A stretch of DNA of 64,000 nucleotides from Rhodoferax potami (GCF_032193765.1 NZ_JAVBIJ010000001.1:1302001-1366000); one strand, 5' to 3'. Counted from the stretch's first letter, positions 1 to 9,531 are shown. The notes: generated from the sequence alone by a model not told the origin. Translations and numbers: made by a program.

Positions 1-42
1 GCTACCCGTAGCAAGAAGAACCCAGGCAAGCGTCACCGCTAA
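1..42 (+). CDS. C-terminal fragment of an unidentified basic protein
   Basis: The window opens inside a rightward frame whose last residues read ATRSKKNPGKRHR before a TAA at 40-42. The lysine/arginine-rich tail suits a nucleic-acid-binding protein, but thirteen residues are too few to name a family. The hairpin at 86-116 lies 44 bases downstream and would terminate it, which supports this being a real gene end. Confidence 0.5.
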   Translation, partial: ATRSKKNPGKRHR

Positions 43-85
43 GCCCTGCAACCGCTGCCGGCCGATGGCCAGCAGACTTGCCGAA

Positions 86-116
86 CAAAAGGCCCTGTTT
101 CAGGGCCTTTTGTTTT
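86..116. terminator. Bidirectional rho-independent terminator
   Basis: A 12-base perfect stem (CAAAAGGCCCTG at 86-97, CAGGGCCTTTTG at 101-112) with a TTT loop is followed by a T-rich run. The A-run on the left arm gives a T-run on the other strand. It can therefore serve both the rightward gene ending at 42 and the leftward methyltransferase gene ending at 136. Confidence 0.85.
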
Positions 117-135
117 GGTGAATCGCATCAAAGGC

Positions 136-1398
136 TCAATGCACTACCGGGGCTACGCCCAAGCGCCACAGGCTGGTAACTTCCCGGCTGCGTGCCGGGT
201 GAAGCGCATCCACTGGCGCCTGGCTTTTGGCGTGGACCGGTTTGGCGTCGCTGCGGCCGAGTACCACCAAGCCAGCAGCCGCTATAGCGTCCGTCAACAT
301 GGTGGGACTGCGTAGCCCCAAGCGCTCGGCCAGATCCGACAGAATCAGCCACCCCTCGCCACCGGGCAACAGGTGGCCCGGCAAGCCTGCCAAGAATGCC
401 AGCAGCATCCGGCTGTTTTCGTCGTAGACCGCATATTCCACCGGTGCACTCGGCCTGGCAGGAAGCCACGGGGGGTTGCACATCACCAGGTTGGCGCGCC
501 CCTCCGGAAACATATCGGTTTGCTGCAATTCAATCGAAGCAGCCACCCCCAGTCGGGCGAAGTTGTCGCCGGCGCAGGCCATGGCTCGACCGTCTTGATC
601 GGTAGCCACCACTTGGGCCACCTGGCGGCGAACCAGCACCGCCGACAGCACGCCGGAGCCGGTACCGATGTCAAAAGCCCGGTAGGGGACGCTCTCCTGC
701 ACTCCTGCTGCGTCTTGCGCAGGCAAGGGCTGCGCGGCCACTAAGTCGATGTACTCCCCGCGGACCGGCGAAAAAACGCCGTAGTGCGGGTGGATTCTGT
801 TGCCGGGTGCGGGGCCCAGAGCGGCAATCTCCACGCCATTTTTGCGCCATTCGCTGGCACTGCGCATCGCCAGAACATCCCGCAGCGAGGCCACGCTGGC
901 TTGCGCCGGCTCGACCACCGGTCCCCAAGCTTCTGTGCAGGCAAGGCGCGAGTCGGGCGCGCGGCGCAGCGTGATGTCGTAATTGCCATCTAATGGCACG
1001 AGCACCATGGCCAGGATCCGGGCCCGCTGCGCTTGGGCTTGGCGGTGCAAATGAAAAACCTGGGGATCCATCGGGCCGTCTGTAGGTGCTGCACCCGGGC
1101 CTTTTACCCCCCGGCTTTTGCGTTTGGGCGGGGTGTCAATGCGGCGTTGCAGGGCCTGTAGCAGTTGCCGCGCGTTGTGGAAGTCGCCCCGCCACAGCAG
1201 GGCTGTACCGCCACAGGCCATCTGGTAGGCCGCGTCAGCAGTCCAAGTGTCGTCCGCCAGCACCACTTTCGCAGGCGGCGCCGCACCGCGCTCAGAGCGC
1301 CAGACGGCGGAGCAGGCTTGGCTCTCTTCGGTCCAATGGAGATACTGGGTGGGGGCGCGGGCGGGCAGGGTGCCGACGCTGGGGGTAATCGGCTGCAT
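136..1398 (-). CDS. Class I SAM-dependent methyltransferase, N5-glutamine/rRNA type
   Basis: This 420-residue protein has a C-terminal Rossmann methyltransferase domain. Motif I reads FDIGTGSGV (about residues 242-250), an acidic residue follows in VVATDQDG, and the catalytic motif NPPW lies at about 308-311. NPPY/NPPW motifs are typical of enzymes that methylate planar amide or exocyclic amino nitrogens, such as PrmC/PrmB and the RsmC/RlmG rRNA enzymes. The N-terminal 230 residues look like the degenerate or substrate-binding half seen in the larger members, so an rRNA or ribosomal-protein target is inferred. It is cytoplasmic. The gene starts at the ATG at 1398, 85 bases downstream of the solute-binding protein gene, with no strong ribosome-binding site. 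The exact substrate cannot be told from the sequence. Confidence 0.8.
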   Translation of the reverse strand: MQPITPSVGTLPARAPTQYLHWTEESQACSAVWRSERGAAPPAKVVLADDTWTADAAYQMACGGTALLWRGDFHNARQLLQALQRRIDTPPKRKSRGVKGPGAAPTDGPMDPQVFHLHRQAQAQRARILAMVLVPLDGNYDITLRRAPDSRLACTEAWGPVVEPAQASVASLRDVLAMRSASEWRKNGVEIAALGPAPGNRIHPHYGVFSPVRGEYIDLVAAQPLPAQDAAGVQESVPYRAFDIGTGSGVLSAVLVRRQVAQVVATDQDGRAMACAGDNFARLGVAASIELQQTDMFPEGRANLVMCNPPWLPARPSAPVEYAVYDENSRMLLAFLAGLPGHLLPGGEGWLILSDLAERLGLRSPTMLTDAIAAAGLVVLGRSDAKPVHAKSQAPVDALHPARSREVTSLWRLGVAPVVH

Positions 1399-1483
1399 CG
1401 GTTTGCTCGCTGAGAAGGGGGGACGCGGAAAGGGAAGGGGGCGGGGCTAGTTTGTACCCCATAAAACCACCGGAGCCAACGGC

Positions 1484-2224
1484 CTACTGCAAATGGGCGT
1501 ATTTTTTGAGGATCGCGTCGCACACGCCGTTGCTCTGGATGATCTTCAAGCCGGCATTGAACTGGTCGCGCACTGCAGCATCTTTGAACACGGCTTTGCG
1601 CGGGTTGAGCGGGAAAATGGGGTGAATCGAGAGCGGCTTGCTGCGGTCGAGCTTGGGGTCCAGGTCGCGCAGAAGGTGGTGCAGGATGCGCTTGTCACCC
1701 ACCACTACATCCACCCGCCCGGCGAACAACAAGTTGTTTTGGGTGATTTGTTGGGGGTACTCGGTGTACCGGGTGTGGCTGCCCGCGACCCGCTTGAACC
1801 GCTCGCCCAACAAAAAACTGGCATTTTGAAAAGCTGCCACCGAATAACCGGCCAGGTCTTCTATTTGTTTGATCGGGAACCGATTGGAGGCCAAAGTGAT
1901 AGCCACGTTTTGATTGGAGATGTAAACCTCTGAAAAGAAGCCGTCGCCGCCAATGCCTTCATCCACTGTCAAAAGCACGTCGAGCTGGCCAGCGCGGTAG
2001 ACCATGAGCGCTCTGGACGGCGGAAACTGCTGCGCCTGCATGTTGAGCCCCACGGCCTGAAATGCCTGGCGGGCGATCTCCACCTCGAGGCCGGCCTGCC
2101 CACCGTCCATCACATAAGGCGGCTTGTTCAGGCCCATTCCCACCGTGAGCGGCTGCGCCCATGCCGCGCCACAAAAGGCGGCAAACAGGCTGGCACCTAG
2201 CAGGAAAGAGAGAACACGCGGCAT
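1484..2224 (-). CDS. Periplasmic amino-acid-type solute-binding protein (SBP_bac_3)
   Basis: The start is placed at the ATG at 2224 because it opens with a clear signal peptide (MPRVLSFLLGASLFAAFCGA, cleavage after AWA). The longer frame back to 2305 has no such feature and would run into tex. The mature 220-odd residues begin PLTVGMGLNKPPYV and contain the lobe pattern of family 3 extracellular solute-binding proteins (DGGQAGLEVEIARQAF, then YRAGQLDVLLT). No ABC-transporter permease or ATPase genes lie beside it. It may therefore be an orphan binding protein or a sensor-type protein, as is common in betaproteobacteria. It is divergent from tex with an 80-base gap. The ligand is unknown. Confidence 0.8.
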   Translation of the reverse strand: MPRVLSFLLGASLFAAFCGAAWAQPLTVGMGLNKPPYVMDGGQAGLEVEIARQAFQAVGLNMQAQQFPPSRALMVYRAGQLDVLLTVDEGIGGDGFFSEVYISNQNVAITLASNRFPIKQIEDLAGYSVAAFQNASFLLGERFKRVAGSHTRYTEYPQQITQNNLLFAGRVDVVVGDKRILHHLLRDLDPKLDRSKPLSIHPIFPLNPRKAVFKDAAVRDQFNAGLKIIQSNGVCDAILKKYAHLQ

Positions 2225-2304
2225 CGGCAAAGTGTAGATCCTCTCTGTGGCACACTCGCGCCCTTGATTGAATTCCATCACCGGTTTTGACCGGCTTTTT
2301 CGCA

Positions 2305-4746
2305 ATGCAGAAAATCATCGCGCAAATTGCGCAAGAAATCCGGGTACGCCCCCAGCAGGTCGAGGCCGCCGTGGCCTTGTTGGATGGCGGCGCCACCGTG
2401 CCCTTCATCGCCCGCTACCGCAAAGAAGTGACGGACGGGCTGGACGATATTCAGCTACGCGAGCTGGAAGCCCGCCTGAGCTACCTGCGCGAACTGCGCG
2501 ACCGCAAAGAAGCGGTGGTCAAAAGCATTGACGAACAAGGCAAGCTCACGCCCGCCCTGTTGGCTGCCATTGACGCGGCTGCGACCAAGCAGGAAGTAGA
2601 GGACATTTATCTGCCCTTTAAGCCGAAGCGCCGCACCAAGGGCATGATTGCCCGCGAAGCCGGCATTGAGCCGCTGGCGGACAAGCTGTATGCCAACCCG
2701 CAGTTGGTGCCCATGGACGAGGCACAGGCCTTTGTACTCAAGGAAAAGACCGAGGCCGGCGACGACTTCACCACCGTGCTGGCGGTGCTGGACGGCGTGC
2801 GCGACATCTTGAGCGAGCGCTGGGCCGAAGACCCGGTGCTGGTGCAAGACCTGCGCGAGTGGCTCTGGCAAGAGGGCCTGTTCCGCTCCAAACTGATGGA
2901 CGGCAAGGACGAAAACAACGTCGACGTGTCCAAGTTCCGCGATTACTTTGACTACGACGAGCCCATCGGCCGCGTGCCCAGCCACCGTGCGCTGGCGGTG
3001 TTCCGGGGCCGCTCACTGGATATTCTGGATGCCAAGCTGGTGTTGCCCGAGCCGGTTTCTACATCAAATGTGGCTGTAGCGCCCGCGGCATCTGCGCAAG
3101 CAGCTACTAATTCTGTAGCAAAGCGGCCTGCAGCGGTGGTGTCATTGGCAGAAGGGCGCCTGGCGCTCAAGCTGGGTTGGAGGCATCAGGGCCGCCCCGG
3201 TGACGATTTGATCCGCAAGTGCGTGGCCTGGACTTGGAAAGTCAAGCTCAACCTGTCCACCGAACGCGACCTGTTTGCCCGCCTGCGGGAAGACGCCGAA
3301 AAGGTGGCCATCAAGGTGTTTGCTGACAACCTGCGCGACCTGTTGCTGGCAGCCCCCGCCGGCCCGCGCGTGGTGATGGGCCTGGACCCTGGCATCCGGA
3401 CCGGTGTGAAAGTGGCGGTGGTCGATGCCACGGGCAAGCTGGTGGAAACCGCCACCGTATTCCCCCACGAGCCCCGCAAGGACTGGGAAGGCTCGCTACA
3501 CACCCTGGGCAAGCTGTGCGCCAAACACAGCGTGAACCTGATTGCCATCGGCAACGGTACCGCCAGCCGCGAGACGGACAAGCTGGCCGCGGACCTGATC
3601 AAGCTTTTGGCCAAGATGGCTGACCAAGCCGGCGCGCCTGAGATCAAGGTCGACAAGGTCGTAGTGAGCGAGGCAGGCGCTTCGGTGTACTCCGCCAGCG
3701 AATATGCATCGCAAGAGATGCCTGACGTGGACGTGAGCCTGCGCGGCGCAGCCTCGATTGCCCGCCGCCTGCAAGACCCGCTGGCTGAACTGGTGAAGAT
3801 CGACCCCAAGAGCATCGGGGTGGGGCAGTACCAGCACGACGTGAACCAAAGCGAACTCGCCAAAACACTGGACGCGGTGGTGGAAGACTGCGTGAACTCG
3901 GTGGGCGTGGACCTGAATACGGCCTCTGTGCCGTTGCTGTCCCGTGTATCCGGCCTTTCAGGCACCGTGGCCAAGGCCGTGGTGCGCTGGCGTGAGTCCA
4001 ACGGCGCCTTCGGTAGCCGCCAAGACTTGATGAAGGTGACCGGTTTGGGTGCCAAAACCTTTGAGCAAAGCGCAGGCTTTTTGCGCATCCGCGGTGGCAG
4101 CAACCCGCTGGACATGACTGGCGTGCACCCCGAAACCTACCCGGTGGTGGAGCAAATCATGTCTAAAACCGGCAAGCCGGTGGCCGAGATCATGGGCCGG
4201 GCCGACATGCTCAAGACGCTCAAGCCTGAGCTGTTCGCCAACGAGCAATTCGGCGTGATCACTGTCAAAGACATCTTCACCGAGCTGGAAAAGCCCGGCC
4301 GCGACCCGCGCCCGGACTTCAAGGTGGCGCGCTTCAACGACGGCGTGGAAGACATTGCCGACCTGAAGGAAGGCATGATTCTGGAAGGCACCGTGAGCAA
4401 CGTGGCCCAGTTCGGCGCCTTCATCGACCTGGGCGTGCACCAGGATGGTCTGGTGCATGTAAGCCAGCTGGCGCACAAGTTTGTGAACGATGCACGCGAG
4501 GTCGTCAAAACCGGCGACATCGTCAAAGTGCAGGTGGTGGAAGTGGATGTGGCCCGCAAGCGCATCGGCCTTACTATGAAAATAGGAGCTGCTCCCGCAG
4601 GTGCCAAGGGCGCTGGAGGCCAAAGAGCCGGTGATAACCGCTACCAGGGCCCCGCCCGTGGCGAGCGCCAGGTGGGTCGCTACCAAGACAGCGCCCCGGC
4701 TGCCGGCAACGCCATGGCAGCGGCATTCGCCAAGCTCAAGCGCTAA
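2305..4746 (+). CDS. tex: Tex, RNA-binding transcription accessory protein
   Basis: This protein of about 813 residues has the full Tex layout. It has an N-terminal helical domain (KIIAQIAQEIRVRPQQVEAA), a YqgF/RuvC-like domain (VVMGLDPGIRTGVKVAVVD), helix-hairpin-helix motifs (LNTASVPLLSRVSGLSGTVA) and a C-terminal S1 RNA-binding domain (GMILEGTVSNVAQFGAFIDLG). Tex is a conserved cytoplasmic factor acting on transcription complexes and RNA. The start at 2305 (MQKIIAQ) fits the family better than the ATG at 2287. Two stretches look foreign to the family: an Ala/Val/Ser-rich linker at about residues 253-272 and a Gly/Ala segment after the S1 domain. Both coincide with copies of a dispersed DNA repeat (3061-3119 and 4573-4624). 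The gene ends 43 bases before a convergent chemoreceptor gene. Confidence 0.95.
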   Translation: MQKIIAQIAQEIRVRPQQVEAAVALLDGGATVPFIARYRKEVTDGLDDIQLRELEARLSYLRELRDRKEAVVKSIDEQGKLTPALLAAIDAAATKQEVEDIYLPFKPKRRTKGMIAREAGIEPLADKLYANPQLVPMDEAQAFVLKEKTEAGDDFTTVLAVLDGVRDILSERWAEDPVLVQDLREWLWQEGLFRSKLMDGKDENNVDVSKFRDYFDYDEPIGRVPSHRALAVFRGRSLDILDAKLVLPEPVSTSNVAVAPAASAQAATNSVAKRPAAVVSLAEGRLALKLGWRHQGRPGDDLIRKCVAWTWKVKLNLSTERDLFARLREDAEKVAIKVFADNLRDLLLAAPAGPRVVMGLDPGIRTGVKVAVVDATGKLVETATVFPHEPRKDWEGSLHTLGKLCAKHSVNLIAIGNGTASRETDKLAADLIKLLAKMADQAGAPEIKVDKVVVSEAGASVYSASEYASQEMPDVDVSLRGAASIARRLQDPLAELVKIDPKSIGVGQYQHDVNQSELAKTLDAVVEDCVNSVGVDLNTASVPLLSRVSGLSGTVAKAVVRWRESNGAFGSRQDLMKVTGLGAKTFEQSAGFLRIRGGSNPLDMTGVHPETYPVVEQIMSKTGKPVAEIMGRADMLKTLKPELFANEQFGVITVKDIFTELEKPGRDPRPDFKVARFNDGVEDIADLKEGMILEGTVSNVAQFGAFIDLGVHQDGLVHVSQLAHKFVNDAREVVKTGDIVKVQVVEVDVARKRIGLTMKIGAAPAGAKGAGGQRAGDNRYQGPARGERQVGRYQDSAPAAGNAMAAAFAKLKR
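3061..3119 (-). repeat. Dispersed Comamonadaceae-type repeat inside tex (copy A)
   Basis: Read on the minus strand, this stretch runs GCTAC, a short spacer, then TAGTAGCTGCTTGCGCA, a spacer, then GGGCGCTACAGCC. The same skeleton is seen at 4573-4624, 8180-8240 and 62317-62365. I recognise it from memory as a short repeat common in Comamonadaceae genomes. Here it is translated in frame as an Ala/Val/Ser linker of Tex. Confidence 0.6.
4573..4624 (+). repeat. Dispersed repeat near the 3' end of tex (copy B)
   Basis: The sequence ACTATGAAAATAGGAGCTGC, then TCCCGCAGG, then AAGGGCGCTGGAGGCC follows the same skeleton as the copy at 3061-3119, in the opposite orientation. It encodes the Gly/Ala-rich stretch that follows the S1 domain of Tex. 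Confidence 0.5.
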
Positions 4747-4790
4747 GCACCATCCACGCCCACCACTGGCTGGGTGGGCGGGTGCTTGTT
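4747..4790. terminator. Hairpin terminator between convergent tex and chemoreceptor genes
   Basis: A two-step stem pairs GCACC (4747-4751) with GGTGC (4781-4785) and CGCCCACC (4757-4764) with GGTGGGCG (4773-4780). It is followed by CTTGTT. It begins right after the tex stop codon and abuts the stop of the convergent chemoreceptor gene, so it can serve both. Confidence 0.7.
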
Positions 4791-6406
4791 CAACGCAGGG
4801 CCAGCGGCCGGGCTTGACCCCAGCCCGTGGCTGCCCCTTCGCCGACCTGAAACACGGCCACCGACTCCACCAGCGCATTGGCCTGCTCGTTGAGCGTGGC
4901 AGCAGCTGCGGCCATTTCTTCGACCAGCGCGGCGTTTTGCTGGGTGGTCTGGTCAATTTGCGACACCGCGCTGCCGATCTGGCTGATGCCGGTGCTCTGC
5001 TCGCGGGTCGCGCTGCTGATGGTGGCAATCAGATCCGCGACCCGATTGACCTCGACGACGATGCCCGTCATGGCGGTGCCGGCGGAGTGCACCAAGGTGG
5101 TTCCAGCCTCGACCCGTTGAACACTGGCTTCGATCAAGGTTTTGATTTCTTTGGCGGCCTGCGCGCTGCGCTGGGCCAGGGTGCGCACCTCGGTCGCCAC
5201 CACTGCAAAGCCGCGCCCTTGCTCGCCGGCACGGGCTGCTTCCACGGCGGCATTGAGCGCCAGAATGTTGGTCTGAAACGCAATGCCGTCAATCACGCTG
5301 ATGATGTCTCCGATGCGGCGTGAGCTGCTGGAAATGTCTTCCATGGTGCTCACCACTTGCGAGACCACTGTGCCGCCATGCTCTGCCGCAGCACGTGCGC
5401 TGGTCGCCAAGCGGGTGGCTTGTAGGGCGGTTTCTGAGCTTTGCTGCACATTGACCGTCATCTCCTCCATCGAGGCGGCGCTTTGCTGGATGCTGTGGGC
5501 CTGTTGCTCGGTGCGCTGCGAAAGGTCGTTGTTCCCGCTGGCAATCTCCCGCGATCCTGCTTCGATCGAGGTGGCCGAGCTGCGCACGCCCGACACAATG
5601 CCGGCTAGCGCGATTTGCATCTCGCCCAGAGAGGCGAGCACGCTGTTGTGGGGCGCGTTGGCACTGCCATCCACGGGGCCCAAATTGCCCGAGGCCACAC
5701 GCCGCGCTGCAGCACTGAGTTGGGCCGGATCTGCGCCCAGCGAGCGCATCAAGCTACGGTGAATCAGTGTGGCCAAGAGAATCGCAATCACCACGGAGGC
5801 AATGGAGCCCGCCACCAACATCAACCGGTTGGTGCGGAATTTTTCGCCCGAGCGTTTGATCTCGTTGCCGCCGGCCGCTGCGATCAGCTTGGAATACTCG
5901 CTGGTGGAGCTGATCAGCTGTTTGAGCAAGGGCTGGCATTGCTCATTCATCTGCAGAATGGCCGCTTCTTTTTGGCCCGAGACCGCCTTCGCCACGATGG
6001 CAAGGGCCACCGGCCCGTATTGCTGCTCGAGTTTGTCGATTTTGTCGAGCAGGGCGCGCTCGTCAGCACCCACGCCTTGCGCCTTGGCCACCGTGCTCTT
6101 GAGCAGTGCCAGGCGCTCTTGCACCCGGTCGTGGGCGACTTGCACCGCGAGGGACTCTGCCTTGATGTCTTCCGGGCCATTCAAAATAATGAGGTTGCGT
6201 GCCGAGATGGCCCGGGCGCTCGCGGCGGCCCGGATATCACGGGCCAGGCTGCCACGGCTGAATTCATCACTGACAAAGCCATCAAAGTCTTGCTGCGCCT
6301 GGCTCAGGCTCTGAATGGCAATCAGCGACACCCCCACGAGGATGGTGACCAGAATAGAAAAGGCAATGAACAGCTTTTTTCCAACCGACTGTTGATGAAA
6401 ATTCAT
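4790..6406 (-). CDS. Methyl-accepting chemotaxis protein
   Basis: This 538-residue chemoreceptor has a first membrane helix at about residues 10-30, a periplasmic helical-bundle sensor of about 160 residues, and a second membrane helix near 195-217. A HAMP linker and a cytoplasmic signalling domain follow. The invariant hairpin tip is present ([20 protein letters not shown]), as is the Q/E-rich methylation helix [19 protein letters not shown]. It would sense a ligand and control CheA. The C-terminus lacks an obvious NWETF-type CheR-docking pentapeptide. No other che genes adjoin it, although a cheZ gene occurs at 15525. The nearest upstream gene is divergent (HDOD protein), so it is probably monocistronic. 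Confidence 0.92.
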   Translation of the reverse strand: MNFHQQSVGKKLFIAFSILVTILVGVSLIAIQSLSQAQQDFDGFVSDEFSRGSLARDIRAAASARAISARNLIILNGPEDIKAESLAVQVAHDRVQERLALLKSTVAKAQGVGADERALLDKIDKLEQQYGPVALAIVAKAVSGQKEAAILQMNEQCQPLLKQLISSTSEYSKLIAAAGGNEIKRSGEKFRTNRLMLVAGSIASVVIAILLATLIHRSLMRSLGADPAQLSAAARRVASGNLGPVDGSANAPHNSVLASLGEMQIALAGIVSGVRSSATSIEAGSREIASGNNDLSQRTEQQAHSIQQSAASMEEMTVNVQQSSETALQATRLATSARAAAEHGGTVVSQVVSTMEDISSSSRRIGDIISVIDGIAFQTNILALNAAVEAARAGEQGRGFAVVATEVRTLAQRSAQAAKEIKTLIEASVQRVEAGTTLVHSAGTAMTGIVVEVNRVADLIATISSATREQSTGISQIGSAVSQIDQTTQQNAALVEEMAAAAATLNEQANALVESVAVFQVGEGAATGWGQARPLALR

Positions 6407-6582
6407 GAAAATAGTCCCTGATAACGCAAAAAATCAAATGGCCCACGTTGGTTACGCAGCAACAGCGGCATTGGATTCAGTTAAAACACGTTGTCAGTGA
6501 ACGAATAAAGCAAAAGGCGGCGGCTCCACAGCCCCCTGTGATAATTGGCCGTTGGATAGACCATTTTGCGGAGCTTGCCTAC

Positions 6583-7389
6583 ATGATTCTCAGTGCCTTG
6601 CTGGAACAGCAGTTTCACCTGCCCAGCATTCCGAAAGTGGTGGCGCTGCTGCTGAGCGAGCTGGGCCAACCCGAGGCGGACCTGCACAAAATCAACCGCC
6701 TGATCAGCACTGACCCTGCGCTGACCAGCCGGCTGCTCCAGCTGGCCAATTCGAGCTTTTTTCAGCAGTCGGGCAAGATCAGCACGGTCTCTGAGGCCCT
6801 TGCGCTGCTGGATTTGAGCCACGTCCGGATGATGGCGCAAGCCGCCGCCGAGGTGGCGTCGCCCAAAGCGGTGCCAGGCATCCAGCTGCCGCAGTTCTGG
6901 GACTACAGCCTCAACGTAGCCAAGGTGTCGCGCTCGCTGGCCACCTTGGTCCGGCTCAACGCCCAGGCGGCGTTTACCACCGGGCTGATCCATGCGGTGG
7001 GCGAGCTCGCCATGCACCTGGCGATGCCCGATGTGTGCGCCATGCTGGACAACGAAATCGCCCCCTTGGCCATGAACCGCGCCTTTGTAGAGCGCACTGT
7101 GCTGGGCTACTGCTATGCCAGCGTGGGCGCCGGCTATGCGCGGATGTGGCAGTTTCCCAAACCGATGGTGGATGCCATTGAGCACCAATACGCCCCGTTT
7201 GACAACAATGTTTACGAGCCTCTGGCCGGCGTGATTCACCTCGCCGCCTGGCGGGCACGCGCCAAGGAGGCGGGCTTGAGCGAAAAAGGGCTGGCCGTGA
7301 CCTACCCGGATGCCGTCGGCATTGCGCTGGGCCTGAACATCGACATGGTGCTGCAACAAGACCCGTTTGACTGGGCAGCCCACACCTGA
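6583..7389 (+). CDS. HDOD-domain signalling protein
   Basis: The 268-residue product is almost entirely an HDOD domain, a catalytically dead relative of HD phosphohydrolases used in bacterial signalling. The diagnostic N-terminal stretch LPSIPKVVALLLSELGQPEA is followed by INRLISTDPALTSRLLQLAN. The later HD-like region (GLIHAVGELAMHLAMPD) has lost metal-binding residues. I chose the ATG at 6583, with a GGAG nine bases upstream. The longer frame from 6448 adds 45 residues that do not fit the domain. It is followed after 7 bases by the patatin gene, suggesting co-transcription. Confidence 0.8.
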   Translation: MILSALLEQQFHLPSIPKVVALLLSELGQPEADLHKINRLISTDPALTSRLLQLANSSFFQQSGKISTVSEALALLDLSHVRMMAQAAAEVASPKAVPGIQLPQFWDYSLNVAKVSRSLATLVRLNAQAAFTTGLIHAVGELAMHLAMPDVCAMLDNEIAPLAMNRAFVERTVLGYCYASVGAGYARMWQFPKPMVDAIEHQYAPFDNNVYEPLAGVIHLAAWRARAKEAGLSEKGLAVTYPDAVGIALGLNIDMVLQQDPFDWAAHT

Positions 7390-7396
7390 ACCGGAT

Positions 7397-8548
7397 ATGA
7401 AAGCACTTCACATCTATGCGGGCCCGACGGCCCGCGCGTCATTGGCCGCGCACGGCTTGCAACCAGAACACATCCGCACCATTCCCGGCGCTGCCGGCGG
7501 GCCCAAAGGGCTGATCCTTGGCCCGATGGACCGCTTTTTGTTTGGGGATTGGCTACAGCGATCCAACCAGCCGGTGGATCTGGTGGGCGCCTCCATCGGA
7601 GCGTGGCGCATGGCGACTGCCTGCCTGAATGACCCGGTGTCTGCCTTTCAGCGCTTGGAGCACGACTACATCCACCAGCATTACGAGCTTGCGCCCGGAC
7701 AAAAGCGGGTCAGCGCAGACCAGGTGAGCGAAACCTTCGGGCGCAACCTGCTCGCTTTTTATGGAGGCCGCGTCCCCGAGGTGCTGAGCCACCCAAGGTA
7801 CCGGCTGCACATCGTGACCTCCCGCGGCAGGCACATGCTGGGCACCGAGCATGGCCTGCGCACCCCGCTGGGTTATTTGGGCGCCTTTTTAACGAACACC
7901 GTGAAACGCAAGGCCATGGGTGCCTGGCTGGAGCGGGTGGTGTTTTCAAGCGGCAGGGCAGGCGAGGGCCCGGCGCCCCTGCCATTTGCGACCCAGGACT
8001 ACCGCACACGGCGCGTGCTCTTGAGCGAGACCAACTTCAACCCTGCGCTGCAGGCCAGCTGCTCGATTCCGTTTGTTTTGCGGGCCATCCAAGATATCCC
8101 CGGCGCACCCAAAGGCGCGTATTGGGATGGTGGCATCACTGATTACCACCTGCACCTCAACTACCCAGGGGCGGAGCTTGCTACATATTCAGGAGCTAAT
8201 CCCGCAATGAATACGGGGGCTACCGGTACTTTTGACCCTAAAGGCTTGGTGCTGTACCCGCATTTCCAGCAAAGTGTGGTGCCGGGTTGGTTGGACAAAG
8301 GGCTGAAATGGCGCCACCGCAGCACGCCGTTTCTGGACACCATGGTCTTGCTGGCTCCCAACCCGGATTGGGTGAAAACTTTACCGAACAGCAAACTTCC
8401 GGACCGCACAGACTTTACGCACTACGGCAATGATCTGGATGCGCGCGTCAAGGCATGGAATGCCGCGACGGGCGCAAGCCAGCAGATGGTGGACGAGTTC
8501 ATCGCCTGGCTGGACAAGCCAGACATGAACCAGGTACACCCGCTATGA
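7397..8548 (+). CDS. Patatin-like phospholipase
   Basis: This 383-residue protein has a patatin-type Ser-Asp dyad. The nucleophile sits in GASIGAWR (a GxSxG elbow) near residue 58, and the partner Asp in YWDGGITDYH. The oxyanion-hole glycine string GGPKG lies in the N-terminal segment IPGAAGGPKGLIL. Patatin enzymes are acyl hydrolases acting on lipids. There is no signal peptide, so it is cytoplasmic or membrane-associated. The ATG at 7397 follows the HDOD stop codon by 7 bases, and the stop overlaps the next gene's start (ATGA at 8545-8548). This suggests a three-gene operon. A dispersed repeat at 8180-8240 encodes a low-complexity insert just after the DGG motif. Confidence 0.88.
   Translation: MKALHIYAGPTARASLAAHGLQPEHIRTIPGAAGGPKGLILGPMDRFLFGDWLQRSNQPVDLVGASIGAWRMATACLNDPVSAFQRLEHDYIHQHYELAPGQKRVSADQVSETFGRNLLAFYGGRVPEVLSHPRYRLHIVTSRGRHMLGTEHGLRTPLGYLGAFLTNTVKRKAMGAWLERVVFSSGRAGEGPAPLPFATQDYRTRRVLLSETNFNPALQASCSIPFVLRAIQDIPGAPKGAYWDGGITDYHLHLNYPGAELATYSGANPAMNTGATGTFDPKGLVLYPHFQQSVVPGWLDKGLKWRHRSTPFLDTMVLLAPNPDWVKTLPNSKLPDRTDFTHYGNDLDARVKAWNAATGASQQMVDEFIAWLDKPDMNQVHPL
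8180..8240 (+). repeat. Dispersed repeat inside the patatin gene (copy C)
   Basis: The pattern GCTACATATTCAGGAGCTAA, then TCCCGCA, then GGGGGCTACCGG follows the skeleton of the repeats at 3061, 4573 and 62317. It is translated in frame as a short Ala/Thr/Gly-rich loop after the catalytic DGG motif. Confidence 0.5.
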
Positions 8549-9531
8549 ATCTTCCGCGCTCCGGCTTCCGCACATACTTACTCCCCTTGCTGTGTGCGGC
8601 CCTCTGGGCCAGCGCCACGCCAAGCCATGCGGACAATGTGCTGGATCGGATCAAACAGCGCATCATGGAGCGGCGGGACAACGGAGACCGGCGCGGCGCC
8701 GAAGAGTCACTCGAGGCCCCGGACGGCGGCACTCCCAGCGAAGCGCGGTTCAGGGTCTTGCGCGACGTGCCTTATGGCAGCGACGCCCTGCAAAAAATGG
8801 ATGTCTATCTGCCCGACACCCAGGCGGGGGGCCCGGCACCGGTGATTTTCATGGTGCACGGGGGGGCCTGGCGCACCGGCGACAAGCGCAATGGCAATGT
8901 GGTGGACAACAAAGCCCATCGCTGGCTTGCCAAGGGTTTGGTATTCGTCTCGATCAACAACCGCCTGCTGCCCGAGGCCGATCCTCTCGACCAGGTGCGC
9001 GATGTCGCGCAAGCCTTGTCAGTGGCGCAAAACCAGGCGCGTAGCTGGGGTGCAGACCCCAAGCAATTTGTGCTCATGGGTCATTCGGCCGGGGCCCATC
9101 TGGTGGCTTTGCTGTCGGCGTCGTCTGTGTATGGGCCTCAAGCAGGTGCCCAAGGCTGGCTCGGTTCGGTGCTGCTCGACAGTGCGGCGCTCGATGTGGC
9201 CGGCATCATGAAAGCGCGGCACTACAAGCTGTATGACCCGGCGTTTGGCACCGATCCAGATTTCTGGCGTGCGGTATCGCCACTGCACCAGCTGCAGGGC
9301 GCTGCCAAACCGATGCTGGCGGTGTGCTCCACCCGCAGGGGCGACTCTTGTGCCCAGGCCCAGGCATTCAGCCAACAGGCCCTCGTCATGGGGGTAAAGG
9401 TGCAGGTCTCCGGCCAGGACCTCAGCCATGGCGAGATCAACAAGAACCTCGGGCTGGCCGGCAACTACACCGACACGGTAGAGGGTTTTCTGGCCACGCT
9501 GAGCCCGGCGCTCTCCAGCCGATTGCGCTAG
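8545..9531 (+). CDS. Secreted alpha/beta-hydrolase (esterase/lipase family)
   Basis: The start is the ATG at 8545, overlapping the patatin stop as ATGA. It opens with a signal peptide (about residues 1-29, ending ATPSHA). The mature domain has the oxyanion motif HGGAW, the nucleophile elbow GHSAG and a late His in LSHGEIN. This is the carboxylesterase/BD-FAE pattern found in ester-cleaving enzymes. It is likely periplasmic or exported. It is the last gene of the HDOD-patatin-esterase run and converges with the GGDEF/EAL gene, sharing 4 bases at the stops (9528-9531). The substrate is unknown. Confidence 0.85.
   Translation: MNLPRSGFRTYLLPLLCAALWASATPSHADNVLDRIKQRIMERRDNGDRRGAEESLEAPDGGTPSEARFRVLRDVPYGSDALQKMDVYLPDTQAGGPAPVIFMVHGGAWRTGDKRNGNVVDNKAHRWLAKGLVFVSINNRLLPEADPLDQVRDVAQALSVAQNQARSWGADPKQFVLMGHSAGAHLVALLSASSVYGPQAGAQGWLGSVLLDSAALDVAGIMKARHYKLYDPAFGTDPDFWRAVSPLHQLQGAAKPMLAVCSTRRGDSCAQAQAFSQQALVMGVKVQVSGQDLSHGEINKNLGLAGNYTDTVEGFLATLSPALSSRLR

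Noticed and set aside
6448..6582. Longer start for the HDOD gene
   Set aside because: The extra 45 residues have no domain similarity and no ribosome-binding site, whereas the ATG at 6583 has GGAG nine bases upstream.
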